Below, piece by piece: positions 41,657 through 52,280 of a stretch of 64,000 nt of DNA. This stretch comes from Notospermus geniculatus. Lineage: Eukaryota; Nemertea; Pilidiophora; Heteronemertea; Lineidae. The notes beneath the pieces are model-generated. The model searched no databases and was not told where the DNA came from. It worked only from the letters and a program-made list of their open reading frames with translations. Made by a program: the position numbers and the translations under genes. Position 1 is the stretch's first letter; each line of letters begins with the position of its first letter. The stretch lies in contig NMRB01000174.1 of assembly GCA_002633025.1 (NCBI GenBank), positions 336,127-400,126 on the forward strand. Reading direction: 5' to 3'.

Positions 41657-42391
41657 TTATGGCAGAGGAAAATCGTACCTTGTACCAACATCTGTTACAA
41701 ATGACAAATTCAAAGCGTACCCTCTGTGAAGCCTCTTCGGCTGCAGGTCAAACATATTTGAACCTTGAATTTCAAACTCGAGCAGTGGCAGCCTTTCTGA
41801 CATCCAGAACCTAACAGTATCAGACATAACTCTAGCAAAATCACCTTGCAGATTTACAATTCTGTACCACCAATCATTGCCTAATAATGGGTAGAGGGCC
41901 TCCTTGCTGTCAATGCGGTACTTTGTCTTCAGCGGCAATGTTGAAGCCAATGAAGGAATCTGAACCCCGCATCTGGCTACCATTCTAAACTGTGCGGCTG
42001 TTATGGGAAGTGTGATCACTTTGGCTGAATCAGTCTTTCGATTGCAGTTCAGTTGTTCTTTCACACGAATGCGGAGATGGGAAAACACAGATGTTGCAGT
42101 GTGTTCCTCGAAGTCTGTGTTTTTTTCTACAACTTCTCCTGCATACTTCCATTCATCATATCTATTTGAATAGCCAATGAAGTGCACTTTCTTCAGCCTT
42201 ATCCCATCAACGTCTCTGGAATCCACAACTCGAACAGGGTATAACTTGTTCTTTGACCACCTCTTCTCACAGTGTAATCTTCTTGACTGACGACTACCGG
42301 TAGGTGTCGCATCATGATCACTGCAGAAGCGTTTCGGTTTTTGAATATGGTCTCTTGAGCGCAGATGCAGCTGAGTGTACTGGGAGGTCAT
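41657..42391 (-). CDS. Chromo-barrel-like protein upstream of the transposase
   Basis: This is a 244-residue intact frame from ATG. After a basic N-terminus, residues 50-85 read YPVRVVDSRDVDGIRLKKVH and FIGYSNRYDEWK. That is the chromo-barrel/Tudor-knot signature (a V-H-[FY]-I-G-[WY]-x-x-R-[YF]-D-E-W run). Such domains bind methylated histone tails or nucleic acid. The C-terminal half has no feature I recognise. It lies on the same strand 208 bp upstream of the transposase-like ORF's ATG, and both are intronless. They may belong to one mobile element, with this protein steering it to chromatin. It could instead be a separate host retrogene. Confidence 0.65.
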   Translation of the reverse strand: MTSQYTQLHLRSRDHIQKPKRFCSDHDATPTGSRQSRRLHCEKRWSKNKLYPVRVVDSRDVDGIRLKKVHFIGYSNRYDEWKYAGEVVEKNTDFEEHTATSVFSHLRIRVKEQLNCNRKTDSAKVITLPITAAQFRMVARCGVQIPSLASTLPLKTKYRIDSKEALYPLLGNDWWYRIVNLQGDFARVMSDTVRFWMSERLPLLEFEIQGSNMFDLQPKRLHRGYALNLSFVTDVGTRYDFPLP

Positions 42392-42889
42392 CTACTGGAA
42401 CAAAAGGAGAAAATTACCGTAAACTATCATTTTCATCCATCATTGGAATGAGGGTGTTCAGTGGCAGATTACATGTATGTCATGAAACCACAGTAAGCCC
42501 CAGGGTCCCCAAGAACCTCCCCCTCTCCCCCTACAAATTGACGTATGAAACGCCTGTGATGACACGCATTACAGATACCGGTAGGTAGACCCCCTAGGCC
42601 AGCACCCTAGTATAGTACCATCCATGCCAAGGCCCTACCTTAAATTAGGGCCTCCATCAGTCATGTGCACTGTCCGTGCTGGTCCATGGATGGACATATT
42701 CCTCCATGCCTGCGCTCAGGCTCATACAACTGCTAAACCATGTAGGCCTAGTGCTAACACACCGCACTTATCATCCAGTGTGCGACATGCGTGAGCAAAA
42801 AAATGAACACAGGCCTACACGGCACACGCATCCATCCAGGTGTGAAGGAAAGAATGTCCCCAGGAAAAACTGTCCCAACAGTGCAGGAA

Positions 42890-43050
42890 CAAAAGATCCT
42901 AGGCCTAGGCCTAGTAGCCTAAGTAGGCCTAAGTGGCAGTACAGTTAGGGCTAGGCCTAGGCCAAGACCTAGGCCTAGCTAAAATTAATCTCTGGTGATC
43001 CATCCAGGACAGGTGATTGGTTTCTAGACCTACCTAGGCCTACATTACAG
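42890..43050. repeat. TAGGCCTA-rich tract
   Basis: More than ten AGGCCTA words in irregular array (TAGGCCTAGGCCTAG, AAGTAGGCCTAAG). Confidence 0.85.
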
Positions 43051-43093
43051 CATAGCAATGCACCTTAATCCGTCGTCATTGGACAATAGAAGC

Positions 43094-43133
43094 GGACACT
43101 TTTTACAAGGGGACACTTTTTACAAGGGGACAT
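43094..43133. repeat. Two 20-bp tandem units
   Basis: GGACACTTTTTACAAGG occurs twice in a row, followed by a partial GGACATTC. Confidence 0.85.
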
Positions 43134-43399
43134 TCTTTACTGTTACACCTGTTCTACCTGTCCTACATGGGGCCTACATCCCCATGCATAATTCACTGCT
43201 CATGCATGTCATGCGCAGCATGATGCTGCTTGTCGTGTACATTGGCCTGTACAAGAACATCGAGCAGACACACTTGAGTGAGGTCCTATTTTGGGCCTCA
43301 AAGCACGAAATATCCCTGATCTAGCTCATNATTAGTCTCGGTCACCCAGCCGCTGTTTCGAATCTGGGGATCGAACACGCCTCTGGGATCAAACTGGGA

Positions 43400-43555
43400 G
43401 ATTACTGATTGGAGGCTTACCAAGATCCTGGTACGCTCGCTGATTGGCTAATCAGGGACATAGCTAGTAATTCATTTCCATCCGCCGATTCCTCCCATTT
43501 GAAAATCACAATCCGGCTTCTGATTGGGCAAGAGAAGTGATCATGTGATCTCATC
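43400..43555 (+). promoter_or_regulatory. Candidate promoter with three inverted CCAAT boxes
   Basis: GATTGG occurs at 43407, 43442 and 43522, within 150 bp upstream of the ATG. No TATA box is evident. Confidence 0.4.
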
Positions 43556-43653
43556 ATGGCGACGACCATAAAATGTCAGTTGGGATTTCTCGACGACGTC
43601 TTCCACACGGATACACAATTCCTGCTCAGTTTTCAGCCTGAAATTGAACTCCA
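43556..43653 (+). CDS. Candidate first coding exon
   Basis: ATG in a good context (ATCATGGCG) opens 32 codons plus two bases, MATTIKCQLGFLDDVFHTDT then QFLLSFQPEIEL. It ends at a strong donor, CCA/GTAAGT (phase 2). The composition looks coding. No downstream exon could be linked in the window, and I do not recognise the protein. It sits inside an element with inverted ends, so it may be a captured fragment. Confidence 0.45.
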
Positions 43654-43899
43654 GTAAGTTGTACGCTGTTTCAGATCACTTCAGCAATCGATTCATTGCC
43701 AGATTCAGACATTTTGGAAGGTTGCGAGGTGAAATATAATCCATTAATGGAAGCAACCATCTTATGTCACGTGACCTTCTACAGAATTACCCACAATGCA
43801 CTGTATTACAGTGGAAATGTCGGTCTGGCCCAGACGTTCATATCACGTAGTTTGCGGAGTGATTGAACGGCTGGGTGTCCGAGACTAGGACCATGTGTT

Positions 43900-44395
43900 T
43901 TTGATTTTGGCCATCCGGTTGCAAAGCGAACAATCGAATCCGACCGAAACTTGGTGTCATAGGTCATCTGACACATTTACCAAGGTAATTGGCTCCAGCG
44001 GTTACGAAATGTGCCACCAAAAGGCAAAATTATGAACTTTGACCTGTCTGACCTTGAAAAGTAGGTCAAATCAAAAACCCGTTATATATGTCATGCATCC
44101 TCATTAGATACACCTATGATAAAAATTTGGAGATGATCCAGTCATTAGTTCAGGAGTTATTGCACTTTTTGTGTTTTTGGTTTTGGTCACCTGGTGGCAA
44201 AGCCAACAATCGAATCGGACCAAAACTTGGTGTCTCAGGTCATCTGACCTCGGTGTATATATGTACGAAGTTTCAGATCAATAGCCCCAGCGGTTACGAA
44301 ACGTGTCCTGCTAACGGGCAACGGACGACGATGACGGACGAAGGACGCTGCGCCATCGTAAGAGCTCACCAGGTGAGCTAAAAATGTGAATTGAA
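43900..44395 (+). repeat. Dispersed repeat R2 with two internal units
   Basis: The phrase around CAACAATCGAATC...GACC...AAACTTGGTGTC...AGGTCATCTGAC occurs twice (about 43920 and 44200). The 3' end is GACGGACGAAGGACGCTGCGCC... then AGAGCTCACCAGGTGAGCTA, a terminal palindrome like that of repeat R1. Confidence 0.7.
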
Positions 44396-44570
44396 AAGTG
44401 ACGAATCAAGTGAGGTGAGAACACGTGGGGTGTTGACATGTATATTAACTTGGCTACAAATGGCAATGCAATTTTGACACAGAAAATGTTTCGAGATGCA
44501 TTAGTGTCTAATTTATGGGCGAAAATATACATGTATGCTTGAAAGAAAATGTTTCGAGATGCATAAATGT

Positions 44571-45822
44571 CTAATTTATGGGCGAAAATATATTAACTGC
44601 ATCATACATCTTGTGTTTCTGACGTATCAAGCGGATGTTCCTGTTTTGGTCAAAAGTGGCGTGTTGCAATATCTTAAGTCTACTCTCCTCGTCAGTCGCT
44701 CCGTACATTTCTAACCTTAGCTGACTGATGACGTCATACATGTAGTTTTCATTCAAACTCGAGGAACAAATCGGACGCATTTCAAAGCCGGAAAACCCCC
44801 AGTAATTAGCATATTTTGTGTTCTTAGTGTACCTAAAACGTACAGCGAACACCCCTAAAGCTTCGTTAGTAATGATGAAGTTTGTGAAGGACTTTGGCAT
44901 AAGAACTTCGTGTCGCCATATTGTAGGGCGAGCGCCTAAGTTGCGAAGAACAAGGACAGCGTGCAAGCGATACTTGATGTTGTTAATGAAGATGAGAACG
45001 GGATATTTCTCTACATGGAATAAACCCAACCACGGACGATCTGGGTAGTCCGATGCAATCTTGACGGGCACTTGAAATTCAAGGGTTACATTGTGCGAGA
45101 AAGCATACGCCATTTTACCATTCACATATTTCCGGTGAAGGTCGTAAAAGGTCAAGGACATTGCAGTTCGCGCGGACAGGAAACAATAGAAAACAAATGT
45201 TAACATATCCACCGTGTGAACAAAGCGACGGACTGAACCAGTAAGATGAAGTACCTTGCATTTTTCTTCCGTCGCAACAGGGAGCATTGCTATCAATTTC
45301 GCACGTGACAACCGGAACACCCATATTTCGGTGATGACATATTCTCTGCCGGTCCTCCTCACAAGAGCACTCAAGCGGTAATCAAGAAGATGCATGGAAC
45401 AAACCGTGATGCCTTTAGGTGCACGATGATAGTAGGTGAAATTATATAACACCCGATAAAGGTTATTTCGATGTGGAGTATACACCAGAACTCTCGACCA
45501 AGGCACTGGATATTCAACGAAATGTGCCGTTACAAATGGTTGAATCATGTGAAATGAAACCAAAAGGTATCTTTCCGTTGATCTGATTGGTGGAATGAAC
45601 GACATTCGATGACGTAATCTGTATTTGTAAACTTTATTTACCTATAGACATGATGAAAAGGAGGTTAACAACGCCAAGTATTAGAAAAATGGATAAGACA
45701 CACAAACTCACGCCAATTCGATATACGGCATTTGTCCCCGTCGAGATTACTTTATTCGAGACTCGCCCATATCCGGCCGAGGCATGGGGATTAATCACTG
45801 AGTCAGCCTCGTTCCCAGTCAT
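44571..45822 (-). CDS. Novel family gene, complete two-exon member
   Basis: Exon 1 is 45822-45712, 37 codons from ATG (MTGNEADSVINPHASAGYGR) to NAVYRIG, and ends at GGC/GTGAGT. The intron is 70 bp, with a CTAAT branch-like site and TCTATAG acceptor. Exon 2 is 45641-44571, phase 0, 356 residues. Exon 2 opens VNKVYKYRLRHRMSFIPPIR, which aligns without gaps to the start of the other three family exons. Shared later blocks are a YDL block, NVTLEF and IKYRL near the KYR motif of copy 1, and a C-terminal HATFDQ...KMYDAVNIF block. Read without splicing, the intron would add a hydrophobic stretch and then a stop at 45634. The function is unknown. No PAN exon or signal peptide is seen in this member. 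Confidence 0.65.
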
Positions 45823-45930
45823 CGCGCATCTCCGCAGGGTGGGATTCTCGTCGTATGTAGCGGAGAGGGCCTATCCAAATATCGCGAGATCTCGAAGCGA
45901 AGGCGACGGGAACCAGGCTACATTCTAGTC

Positions 45931-46887
45931 TCATATCACAAGATGGTAAACTTCAGCTGAAATGAAATGCTCTTGCATGCCTGAAGCCATCCTTGGAGAA
46001 CGTTTAAAATGCAATAATGCGCCATCTTTGGGGTTGAATTCGTAATGTGCCACCGACCAGTCGTTGACACTGGGGTTAATGAGCGCAATTTCCTCTGTGA
46101 ATGTTGTTTTTCCAGAGCCCTTCTTCACTAACCCGTCTTTAGGATGAAAAATAGGTCTAAATCCGATTGCAGTCGGCCTCGGCACACAAACCAAGAACAA
46201 CATTTCGGAAGATTTACTGAATGTGAATTTGCCACCATCGCGTTGACATTGCTCCAACATCCCAGTGTGCCTCATCCGATATTTCGTTACCCGGTAATTA
46301 TCTCTCAGGTAATAGCCAACGATGTATTCCCCCTTAAAAAAGTAAACATCCCTGTTGATAACTGCCGGCGAACTCGTCAAAGGGAAGACAATTCCATTCG
46401 TAAGGACAAAATGAACTCGGCCAGTTTCGTTTGACAAGTTTATATCATATATGGTGCCACCAATGAAATTTGGATGGCAATACACGATTATTTTTCCCTC
46501 ATATCCAATTTTTATGAAATAGTTTGCAGAAATGCATTTATTTGTACTTGGTACGATGATGTTCCCTTCAAGTTTACCCCTTTTGACGTCATAAAGCTGG
46601 CAGGCTCGTTTCCGTCGGATGAAAATATAAAACACCATGTAACCCATATAAAGAGTTGGTACACACCCAGCGACTTCGTTATAGAACAAAGTCTTGTACT
46701 GTATTCCAAAGTATCCCCTCTTCTTAACGTATACAACCACATTCGTACACGGTATATCCCTCGGCTGTTGAACCCGTACAATTTTACCTGAAGCTCTGTC
46801 TTGGAACCAGACCTCACGCTTGAGTAACCTCAATGGTGGCCGAAATGGGATTATCTTTTTAAATTGGTACTTAATCCTCGCTGGGTC
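45931..46887 (-). CDS. Novel family gene, conserved terminal exon
   Basis: After the acceptor GATTCTTTCAG the exon opens in phase 0 with DPARIKYQFKKIIPFRPPLR and runs 318 residues to a stop. The C-terminal half aligns clearly with copy 1: EGKIIVYC (copy 1 EEKLIHYC), GGTIYDINL (EGTVYDVV), NGIVFPL (NGVRLHL), VTKYRM (PVKYRV). HPKDGLVKKGSGKTTF matches DPKEGLVKNGSGKFTF. An upstream exon is needed but was not found. The start codon is therefore unknown. It lies 109 bp upstream of the other minus-strand member, in the same orientation, so this is a second tandem pair. Confidence 0.65.
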   Translation of the reverse strand, partial: DPARIKYQFKKIIPFRPPLRLLKREVWFQDRASGKIVRVQQPRDIPCTNVVVYVKKRGYFGIQYKTLFYNEVAGCVPTLYMGYMVFYIFIRRKRACQLYDVKRGKLEGNIIVPSTNKCISANYFIKIGYEGKIIVYCHPNFIGGTIYDINLSNETGRVHFVLTNGIVFPLTSSPAVINRDVYFFKGEYIVGYYLRDNYRVTKYRMRHTGMLEQCQRDGGKFTFSKSSEMLFLVCVPRPTAIGFRPIFHPKDGLVKKGSGKTTFTEEIALINPSVNDWSVAHYEFNPKDGALLHFKRSPRMASGMQEHFISAEVYHLVI

Positions 46888-46949
46888 CTGAAAGAATCAG
46901 TCAGACAAGCCAGAATGACGTGTCACGGCAAACAAGTCTCAACAACACA

Positions 46950-48323
46950 TCCGGCGAATCAGTTCTCCGACCGGTAGCTAGAGACACAAAGAGAAAGAGG
47001 CTGCGTTACTCAATGCCTATTTCTGTCATCTGTATTGTGTTGTTCTTAGATTTTTCCGTCAGAACTCTGTCAGAAATACTTTTAATATCATGGCATGTAA
47101 GCTTACATGTACATTTTAAAAGCCCGAAAAGCGGATTAACTGAATTCGAGAAGTACACATAGAGTGCGCTGTCGGCGATCGCTGATATCCAAAAAGATCT
47201 GACGAAGCAAACCCGAATGAGACTACCAAAGTCAGTGCCATATTTTATGGGGATGACAGATTTTCGACTTGTTCACATTGGCGTTGTCTGCTTTTTCTGA
47301 TCGTCATTTCACAAAATGAGGGATAAGTTTGGTGACAAATAGGCCTATTAACAAAGCAGGCGGCGGTGTGGTTAGTCACGTGATGGGGGACACTTGGGTT
47401 GGTGCATAACTGTTGCGTGTGTTCTATCATGAATAATCATCGCCGACACTCAGATACAAGTTCCGTTTATTTCCTCCAGATAGCCTTATGACTGACTACA
47501 AAATATGGCTCATATCTGACGACGACATGCCTTTCTTAACGGTGCCCCAGCGTGTTCTGACCTGTTTCCGTTCTCCCCGCTTGGGGGCCACACCTATCAA
47601 TTTCAAGGGCTTAACTATACCGAGCATGCGCGAACTACTTGTGGGCGGGCCGCTAATCACTAGGTCGAAAGAATTGAGACAGGTGGCGCTTTGAGGAGTT
47701 TGGGGCTTCCCTACCAAGCCTACATAACAGAAATAATAGGCCTTTCGATCCTTGTCGCTCCTTTACGTCAGTACCCCCTGCCTCAAAGTCAAACTCATAG
47801 TCCACCTCTCATAGTGGAACCTACAGAACTAGCACTACGAATTCGCACACAGCACAGCACAATGCACGTAAATGATGTACATGTTCAACATCACGTACTG
47901 AGCACATGTACGTTCGTTCGTAGGCTATGCTAGTGGGTATTGAACTCGGCCCCTCCGGTCAATCATCGCGCAATGAATCAATCGACGTCATCTTCGGAGG
48001 TACTCGGCTACATTCGGGCGGCCATCGTAACCTACCTCGACTGTATATAGGAGCCTCGGCGTAGTAATCATCTCGCAAATCACGAGATAATTCAGTGATT
48101 CGCCGCAGTGAGTGGGTCGTCTGTGACATTGACGTAACCTTCCGCTCTTGATGATATAGTGCAGACCAATGCTGCTACTTTCTCACGTATAAATGGGTTC
48201 TTTGCGCATTATATCGGTGGGATAATTTTATTTATTGTGGAATCTGAAGTTATTCAGTGGATTAAGGCACATTTTAGGCAGTGATAACACCGAGGATGGA
48301 CAACGTTACACTGTCGAAACAAA
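46950..48323. other. No supported gene
   Basis: Intergenic sequence between the family genes and the exon at 48324. Short open frames lack splice borders or family features. Confidence 0.45.
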
Positions 48324-48396
48324 ATGGCCGACCAGCCTTCACTTCACCACTTGAGAAGTTCAACCTGCTGCTCTAGCGTGAGTGACCCTTCATCAG
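48324..48396 (+). CDS. Candidate first coding exon
   Basis: ATG in strong context (CAAAATGGCC) opens MADQPSLHHLRSSTCCSSVS, 24 codons plus one base, and ends at the strong donor CAG/GTAAGG (phase 1). The only phase-compatible downstream candidate I see is the plus-strand open segment at 60275-60393, which is far away. The gene is not recognised. Confidence 0.45.
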
Positions 48397-49416
48397 GTAA
48401 GGTTAATTACAGTTGGAGCAGAGCCACACCGAAGACAGTCTGACAAAAGGCCTTTGCGGCTGGCCGCAGGACACCTCATTTGCCAGATATTCGCTCTTGT
48501 CTACATGCGGAAACATCGTGTTAGAGCAAATCTGAACGCAGGTTTAGGGCTCTTGGATTCCCGGCTTTCAGAAAAGTCAAGCTGGCAAAAATCTTTTGCC
48601 GACAACAGCCGCTACGGCGTTTTGAAAATTAGTACCGTATTAAGTGATATCACAGGAAAATGGGAGCGATGGTCATGTACAGCTAGCTTTCGAATGTTGG
48701 ATTACACCCCATAAGTGCATTATTTAATTACCAACAGATAGAAACATGGTGCCTGGGAATAAGATATTGATAAGCTTACATAATCTTATTCGGAGTTTTT
48801 AAGCAGACGTAGTTGGAAATGACATTTTTATGTATTTTGACCCATTTTGTGTTAATTTATATAAAAAATGTCATCTCTTATTACATAACTGAAAAAATAC
48901 ATGCCTTAATAATATATCGTCGAATCGGCATCAGCAGCAAAATGACGTCACTGACCGCTTGCTTAAATCGGCTCGGGGTATGAAATGCACACTCGTTCAT
49001 AGCGTATTGGATCACGAATGCATTAGTCAACCCATACCCACAGCCGACTTTGCACTAGGTCAATAATATGCGAGACCGTGATCAAGCGCCGAAGTGAATT
49101 ACCTTTTTCTGAAACATCTTAGCTCGCGGATACCTCACAGCTTCGTACTTTTCCATGCATGTCCCCCGCCGGTCACTCATCTGACAGACAAGACTGCCAT
49201 GTTGAGGAATCGTTGCGAAGGTCGTACATTTCATGGCATGAAATAACTGACCTTTCGTCTTCCTGACCTAACGAAGGTGACCGTAAACTCCAACCTGTCA
49301 CCACAATTTGATAAATAGCGTTTTTCTCAGTGATTTTCATTTCGAAAGCCGAAAGCTAGTAGGAGTGGAGCGGTCGAGTGTTGGCATGTTGCGTATTAGG
49401 CCACGGGTTTCACATC

Positions 49417-50207
49417 CTCGCACCCAGGGTCTTCACAACCGGCTCCCCAACTCGCGCTTGGTTCATTGAGGGAGGGTACGACCGTACCCGCGGATGCGGG
49501 TTTCATACTTGGTGGCTACTGGGAAACCCTTCGTCGACCACATCCGTGAAAACCCGGGCGAATATCAGTGACGTCACAGCGACAATCTCGCGACGTAAAG
49601 AAGGAAAGTCCTCTTGCGCCTTGCGAGTAATCGGATGTGAGCGTAGGTACTGTGTCAACTAGGGAATCAATCCTAGAAAAGAAAATAACAATTAATATCT
49701 GGAAAAGTTATGTGAAAAAGGACACACAGAAGCCATGTGATAATGCAAGAAGAGTGTCGTTTTTGATAACGAACAGATCGCAGATGATCGACTTTTTTGT
49801 CTTCGCACCCAGGGTCTTCACAACCGGCTCCCCAACTCGCGCTTGGTTCATTGAGGGAGGGTACGACCGTACCCGCGTAAATGACCTGAGATTCTCAGGA
49901 TGCGGGTTTCATACTGGTGGCTACTGGGAAACCCTTCGTCGACCACATCCGTGAAAACCCGGGCGAATATCAGTGACGTCACAGCGACAATCTCGCGACG
50001 TAAAGAAGGAAAGTCATCTTGCGCCTTGCGAGTAATCGGATGTGAGCGTACGTACTGTGTCAACTAGGGAATCAATCCTAGAAAAGAAAATAACAATTAA
50101 TATCAGGAAAAGTGATGTGAAAAAGGACACACAGAAGCCATGTGATAATGCAAGAAGAGTGTCGTTTTTGATAACGAACAGATCGCAGATGATCGACTTT
50201 TTTGTCG
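49417..50207. repeat. Tandem duplication, two units of about 385-405 bp
   Basis: Both units run from CGCACCCAGGGTCTTCACAA to CGCAGATGATCGACTTTTTTG. Unit 2 has an additional segment of about 24 bp (AAATGACCTGAGATTCTCAG) after CCGTACCCGC and a few substitutions. No conserved ORF. Confidence 0.95.
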
Positions 50208-50499
50208 TCGCCAACAATAATTGCACTTTAAAACTTTATACAATGAGAAATAAATTTCTTTTGTGTTGTTAATCAATATTGCGTATATTCCTATGAAGTA
50301 TTGATCGAAAAATCGATCGACATCGATTTGTCGACATTTTAACATGTCATCCGCACAATGGCCGTTTTAACGTTTTTGGGCGCATGGTTCATGCATTTGG
50401 GCGTAGTATTTGTTAGCTCTGACACCGGGGAGAGCTTCGTCGTGGTGGTGTGTCCGACGTCTCTGTCGTCGTCCATCAACTAATGGTTGGCTGTTTCAA

Positions 50500-51680
50500 A
50501 TTTTTATCATAGGTGTGTACATGTACATGTACATCTTGTAAGAATACATGACATAATTTAATAACGGGTTTTTGATTTGACCTACCTTTTAAGGTCACAG
50601 AGGTCAACGTTGAAAATTTTGCCATTAGGTGGCACATTTTGTGGCTATTTGACCTAGAGTGCTTTAACTTGGTGTGACGTATCTAGGCATCCCGGCTTCA
50701 AATATGGTCGCCAGGCGGCCATTTTAGAAAAGAGCCTCGTCCCATGTCTCATAAACTAGCGAGAATGTTTTAACCTTGACGTAACATGTGTCCCCTCTGT
50801 GCATACAGCAAATTTCGGTCCGATCAAGCTTTAAAATATAGCTGCCAGTCAGCCATCTTGAAAACTGGACTTTAGCCCAGATGTTCTAAGCCAGTGTGTT
50901 GATGCATCTTGGCATCTTCCATAGACTATACAGCAAATTTCAGCCCAACTCGGCTTCAAACATGACCAGGCAGCCATCTTGAAAATGGCCTTGAGTCATA
51001 TCACAAACACACCCGCTAGAATGTTTCAACCCTGAACTGATATCCCGGGACTGATATGTAGGCCTATCTTGATATTCTGTATGTGTACAGGCCGGACCGG
51101 ATCAAATTTCAAATATGGCCGCCATTCAGCCATATTGAAAAATGAAATTGTCCAGGACCATGTGCTCACCTGTGTGACATAAGGTATCTGGATCTTCGAG
51201 ATCAAAAATTCCAGCAACAGGAGTTTATGAGTTGGACCAATGGCCATTTTCCAAGATGGCTGCCTGGCGGTCACATATATGAAGTCCGTCGGGGCCAAAA
51301 TTTGTTGTACACACAGAGATGGTACCGAGATACATCATCTCATCAAATTAGAACACTGTGGGTTAGCAGCGGAACGTGCCAGCTAACGACATATGTTTCA
51401 AACTTGAAAAAGAGGTCAAATCAAAAACTCTATTAAGTATCATGTACCGGTATACTCATTGGATGTATACCTGTGATAAAAATTTGGTGAGGATCGGACA
51501 ACGGTGAAGGCTGAATCACATTTTAAATATTTTCAGTTTTGGCCCCCTGGTGACAGAATGGACAATAGGATTTCCGTGAAAAGTGTTTTGTGGAGACCTA
51601 TAACCCTGAGGTACATGTGCGTGAAGTTTGAAGTTAGCTTGACCAGGAGGTTACAAACTGGAAGGATGCACTGTAGTTCA
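50500..51680. repeat. Diverged dispersed repeat R3
   Basis: Repeated phrases alternate in both orientations: CATCTTGAAAA with CCAAGATGGC, GGTCAAATCAAAAAC, and TTTTTATCATAGGT. Related text occurs near 44050, 52550 and 54720. Confidence 0.6.
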
Positions 51681-51811
51681 TTAAGCGCTTGTGTCCACAT
51701 GTGCGTTTTACGCTGCGTGATGCGTTAAATCTTTTGTTATTTTCCGCCGCTCTGCTTCCAAACAATGGGCGAAGCGTCAAAACGCAGCGTAAAACGCACA
51801 TGTGGACCCAG
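51681..51811. mobile_element. MITE T1, second copy (inverse orientation)
   Basis: It starts with TTAA at 51681. The arms are GTGTCCACATGTGCG and CGCACATGTGGACCC. The interior TTTTGTTATTTTCCGCCGCT is the inverse of 38617-38754. Confidence 0.8.
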
Positions 51812-52170
51812 GCCCCATTTCCACCAGAGCGTTTTTTCGCTCGCGGAAAAGCGACGCGTTTTTGCGCGACGGATATCGCGGCGGTGGTCATTTTCTGGAG
51901 GGGTTTCCATTAGGGCGTTTCATACACAATACACCGTGCACCGAATACAGCTCGGAATGTACAGAAGTACGCCGCGGAATACGCTTTGAATGCTATTCGA
52001 GCAATCGGCTTTGTCCGCCGGCGGTCTCCGTTGCGCAATTTTCGATCGTTTTCACCGTCCCGCTCAAGTGGAAAGGGATAAAGGGATATCCATTACAGCG
52101 GATTTCCGCTCGCAAAAAAACACGGCGTCGTGCGCCGCGCAGGAACGCTCTAGTGGAAACGGGCCTTTAA
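51812..52170. mobile_element. MITE T3, first copy
   Basis: The ends are GCCCCATTTCCACCAGAGCG and CGCTCTAGTGGAAACGGGCC, with TTAA at 52167. At least 98% alike by eye to 53957-54301. A partial related end, AGGCCCGTTTCCACTATAGC, starts at the same TTAA and runs to about 52250. Confidence 0.9.
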
Positions 52171-52280
52171 AGGCCCGTTTCCACTATAGCGGATTCCGGC
52201 GGATTTGCGGCGAGCGGCGCGGTTTTCACAGGGCTTTGTATAATCCTTCGATGGTGTAACAATACAATGGCCTATTGATT

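Larger units (their letters stand above)
43333..43887. repeat. 555-bp segment with 21-bp inverted ends, containing a first exon
   Basis: TAGTCTCGGTCACCCAGCCG (43333) and CGGCTGGGTGTCCGAGACTA (ending 43887) are inverted with one mismatch. Inside lie promoter-like boxes and a candidate first coding exon. It could be a non-autonomous transposon that captured a host promoter and exon, or the ends may have inserted separately. Confidence 0.55.

Noticed and set aside
45634-45822. Single-pass membrane protein of 62 residues
   Set aside because: The hydrophobic part is better explained as a 70-bp intron (GTGAGT...TCTATAG) whose removal restores the family reading frame.
46920-47162. Plus-strand frame with a hydrophobic stretch opposite the family gene
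   Set aside because: No splice or promoter support; it lies in the likely upstream intron of the minus-strand gene.
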